Source: a virus
Direction: 5' to 3' (one strand)
Length of the DNA stretch: 22,082 bases
Virus record (IMG/VR): IMGVR_UViG_3300010885_066606
Coordinates: 1 to 22,082 of that record
Shown piece by piece: positions 19,751 through 22,082 of this stretch. The position numbers and the translations under genes were made by a program. The first letter of the stretch is position 1. Every line of letters starts with the position of its first letter. The notes beneath the pieces are model-generated. The model searched no databases and was not told where the DNA came from. It saw only the letters and a program-made list of their open reading frames with translations.

Positions 19751-20364
19751 ATCTCCTCGTATAATTTGTTTTGTTTCTCTTGTCTTTCTATTTGTTTGTG
19801 ATGTATTAGACACCAATGATCTTCTGCTGGTAAATGAGCATATGTAGATGTTCCTATCAACCTTTCATGCACTTTACCAGTCCACTTTATCTCAGGAATA
19901 TTTTTCATGATCCTCGATTGATAGTCTGGGAAATTCACTCTGCCATGTTCATCAATTCTCCATCCCCATTTAGCTATGTGATCTTGTGTCAATCCTTCTA
20001 CTGTATTTATCCTAGGTACAATGAACATTTCAACAGTTGGATTTTGCTCAAGAAGAGAGGCTATATTAGTGATCAAATATTCATGCGGTAGTTCATCAGC
20101 GTCTATAAAAACAATGTAATCCTTTTTGCAGAATTTCTTTATATTGTTCTTGAAAGTAGCAAAATCTTTATTCAGTGGAAATTCAATTACTATTACATTC
20201 TTAAACTTCTCCAGTACTACTCTGACTTCAGTTGTGGCGCTTATATCTAATTGGACGATTATCTCATCATCTGAACTTATATGTGCCTCCAATTGCGTTA
20301 AGAGCTGCATTAACTCGTCGTGTTCGTTATGTGCAGTTATTGCGTAGCTTAATGTTGGTATCAT
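19747..20364 (-). CDS. GT2-family glycosyltransferase, 205 aa
   Basis: The sequence LSYAITAHNEHDELMQLLTQ and IVFIDADELPHEYL (DXD at 88-90) place it in GT2. QSRIMKNIPEIKWTGKVHER (149-168) is the typical acceptor-side segment of the SunS/WaaE-like group. It acts in the cytoplasm on an unknown acceptor. Its composition is like the genes on its right and unlike the AT-rich genes after it, so it may be part of the phage's core set. It overlaps its neighbours by 4 bases on both sides. Confidence 0.8.
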   Translation of the reverse strand: MIPTLSYAITAHNEHDELMQLLTQLEAHISSDDEIIVQLDISATTEVRVVLEKFKNVIVIEFPLNKDFATFKNNIKKFCKKDYIVFIDADELPHEYLITNIASLLEQNPTVEMFIVPRINTVEGLTQDHIAKWGWRIDEHGRVNFPDYQSRIMKNIPEIKWTGKVHERLIGTSTYAHLPAEDHWCLIHHKQIERQEKQNKLYEEI

Positions 20365-20822
20365 GCTTCTGTGTTTGGAATTTCAAAAAGCCCCAACTCA
20401 TCACATGCATCAAAAAACCCGTCTTGACCATGATTCTGTAAACTTTTAGGATCACTTTTGTGACTCTGTCCTTTAAATCGATGCATCTTCATCTCCTTCT
20501 TTGTAAGTGGCATTGATTTGATACTAGCCCATTGCCAGTCGTCTTTTGACTTTCCATTGACGAATACCACGCCTTTCTCTGGTGTATTGATTACATTTGG
20601 ATACCACACTCTCTTTTGCTCATCTATATACTTGATATCTTTATATAGTTCTGGCATTGTCTCTTCAAATGATGCAAAATCAAAGTCTCCTTCTATCATC
20701 ATATCATTTGCAAAGAATCCACAATTAAAACAGTTGTATGCTTTCTTGGTCTCGTTTATGTCTTGGGTGTAACATGACTCTGGAGCTTTGCACTTTGGAC
20801 ATGTCGTTAAGTTATCTATCAT
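20361..20822 (-). CDS. Zinc-ribbon protein, 153 aa
   Basis: Two CxxC pairs, CPKC (8-11) and CFNC (31-34, followed by GF), form a zinc ribbon of the type found in many phage proteins. The rest contains VWYPNVINTPEKGVVFVNGK and DDWQWASIKSMPLTKKEMKM, ending near FFDACDELGLFEIPNTEA. In some phages such ribbon proteins lie among structural or glycosylation genes, but a function cannot be given. It is encoded directly between two glycosyltransferases in the operon. Confidence 0.65.
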   Translation of the reverse strand: MIDNLTTCPKCKAPESCYTQDINETKKAYNCFNCGFFANDMMIEGDFDFASFEETMPELYKDIKYIDEQKRVWYPNVINTPEKGVVFVNGKSKDDWQWASIKSMPLTKKEMKMHRFKGQSHKSDPKSLQNHGQDGFFDACDELGLFEIPNTEA

Positions 20823-20823
20823 A

Positions 20824-22082
20824 TCATTCTGCTTTTTTAAGTTTTGGAAGTTCTATCTTTTTGAGGGTGGGAAGTTTCAAGGCAATTGGTTTAGGGACTG
20901 CATCAAGATATGTAATAAGCTTGGATTTCATTGAATCAAAAGAAAAATTAGTCTTTACAAAATGCGACTGTCTTTTTGCATTATCTACATATTTACTGTA
21001 GTTCTCAAACATGTCTTTCATCTTATCAGCTGAGTACTTCATATTTGCCGTAAACCACTTAGATCCCTGTATTAGCATATTTTGCGCCTGGGCGGATGGG
21101 TGTATGTCTGTGAGTTCTCCTGGTACAAATACAGCATACTCTGGACTGCAGAAGTCCATGTGACCTGACCATGCAGATACCAATGCAGGCTTCTTACTCA
21201 TGTAGTACTCTGCCAGTGGTCTTCCAAATCCTTCCCCCTTTGTAAGATATAGCATTGCTTTAACCTTAAAATGATTATAGAGATTATTCATATCAACATC
21301 ATCTAAATCTCCATGAAGCAGATAAATATTTGGAAGATCCTTGGCCTTCACAGTCTTGCGTATTGCGTCTATCTTTTCAAGAATTTCATCTCTGTCCATT
21401 ATGCTATTAGTCCCCTTGGCAGTCTTGAGTATCAGCGCCGGTTTCTTACTCTGATCTTTGAAAGTCTCTAAAAATGTCTTTATTGTAAGTCCTAAATTCT
21501 TTCTGTCCTCTCCTATATCACCCTGCAGCCAATGTCCTACGAAAAGAAAACAGAAGCTCTCTGGAATATCATCAAGTGCTAATACGAGATCAGTCTCTGA
21601 CATATCTTCATCATTAACATAATAGTATTTGGATAGATCAATTCCTTCAAAGAGCACGTCAATAGGGCGCTCTAATTTAATGGTTCTTGTTACCTGTCCA
21701 GTATTTTTGTCTTGTTCATTGAATACTGATTCTTGAAAGACCTTTTTTGCGTGCTCTGAAGATACTAGTGTAATATTCATCCTATTACATCCATCTATCC
21801 AACTTGGGTCACATACCGTGGTCTCAATGCCAGCTGTGACTCCGATATTGTACTTACCCACTGGTTGGAACTCATTTGGTACTGTGATTTGACACCAAAA
21901 ATCAGGTTGTTGAGTAAGTTGCTGGATGATGAGAGGCTTGATCCATGAGTATTTAGGATTATCTATTGAATTCCATGGAGTATTTCCCCACCTTTGTGGA
22001 ATGATTTTAATGTCCCATTCATCTTTCTTAAGTTCATATAATGCTTTTACAAAATCATAACTCCTATGACCATATCCAGAAC
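20824..22082 (-). CDS. GT-B glycosyltransferase (GT4-like), N-terminus cut by window edge
   Basis: The frame is open without a stop from 20824 to the right edge, so the 5' end lies outside. The first residues in the window are SGYGHRSYDFVKALYEL, the usual N-terminal GT-B loop, so only a few residues are missing. The C-terminal domain shows FLFVGHWLQGDIGEDRKNLG, LLHGDLDDVDMNNLYN and LTKGEGFGRPLAEYYM followed by SKKPALVSAWSGHMDF, the E.F(G)...E donor-binding region of GT4. A GTG at 21861 could be mistaken for the start. The C-terminus is Lys/Leu/Pro-rich. Confidence 0.75.
   Translation of the reverse strand, partial: SGYGHRSYDFVKALYELKKDEWDIKIIPQRWGNTPWNSIDNPKYSWIKPLIIQQLTQQPDFWCQITVPNEFQPVGKYNIGVTAGIETTVCDPSWIDGCNRMNITLVSSEHAKKVFQESVFNEQDKNTGQVTRTIKLERPIDVLFEGIDLSKYYYVNDEDMSETDLVLALDDIPESFCFLFVGHWLQGDIGEDRKNLGLTIKTFLETFKDQSKKPALILKTAKGTNSIMDRDEILEKIDAIRKTVKAKDLPNIYLLHGDLDDVDMNNLYNHFKVKAMLYLTKGEGFGRPLAEYYMSKKPALVSAWSGHMDFCSPEYAVFVPGELTDIHPSAQAQNMLIQGSKWFTANMKYSADKMKDMFENYSKYVDNAKRQSHFVKTNFSFDSMKSKLITYLDAVPKPIALKLPTLKKIELPKLKKAE

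Noticed and set aside
19097-19816. DegT-like protein starting at 19816
   Set aside because: The first 22 residues only read through the end of the GT2 gene in another frame; MKNVYD at 19750 has an ATGA overlap and matches the family start.

Overview
The window reads as part of a large, AT-rich phage (or phage-like element) of a Bacteroidetes-type host. Every credible gene lies on the minus strand. The genes are small and tightly packed, often overlapping through ATGA, and many match nothing I recognise. Start codons are preceded by A-rich, TAAAA-like sequence rather than Shine-Dalgarno GGAGG, as is usual in Bacteroidetes and their phages. TGA, TAA and TAG all act as stops. No capsid, tail, portal, polymerase or integrase gene is visible, so the phage assignment is inference from layout and gene types (ClpP-like protease, HNH-like zinc protein, many tiny membrane ORFs).

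Layout in window order (transcription runs right to left). Bases 1-2630 hold small unknown ORFs, a tandem TACCTTTTTTG-type repeat and one gene interrupted by an in-frame TGA. Bases 2629-8169 hold the most unusual content: eight short ORFs that start MK[EQ]I and consist of tetrapeptide repeats (Ser-Gln-Leu-x), built from 12-bp DNA repeats in which one codon is highly variable. They surround a DUF6745-like gene (5210-6232), a small QGDV/GEHSGH protein gene (6399-6767), a small HTH protein, a holin-like protein and several tiny membrane proteins. Four of these repeat genes form a tandem block at 7194-8169, and a possible structured RNA lies at 5047-5138. Bases 8166-11154 hold an HNH-like protein with three helix-turn-helix-like repeats, three unknown proteins and a ClpP-like protease.

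Bases 11211-22082 are a sugar-metabolism and glycosyltransferase operon: three GT2-type transferases, one further GT-A-like and two GT-B-like transferases, a SAM methyltransferase, an SMP-30/gluconolactonase-like protein, a classical SDR, an ATP-grasp enzyme, an RmlD-like reductase and a short DegT-like aminotransferase homologue. The middle of this operon (11975-19750) is visibly more AT-rich than both flanks, which suggests an acquired or exchangeable cassette. No flippase, polymerase or sugar nucleotidyltransferase is present, so the cluster more likely decorates a cytoplasmic target (virion protein or DNA) or edits host sugars than exports a complete polysaccharide.

The best candidate for an undescribed system is the set of SQLx repeat genes with the DUF6745-like protein. 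From memory, many DUF6745 proteins carry an internal Q[VL]xx tetrad repeat. Here the DUF6745-like protein has none, while separate genes around it encode that kind of repeat.
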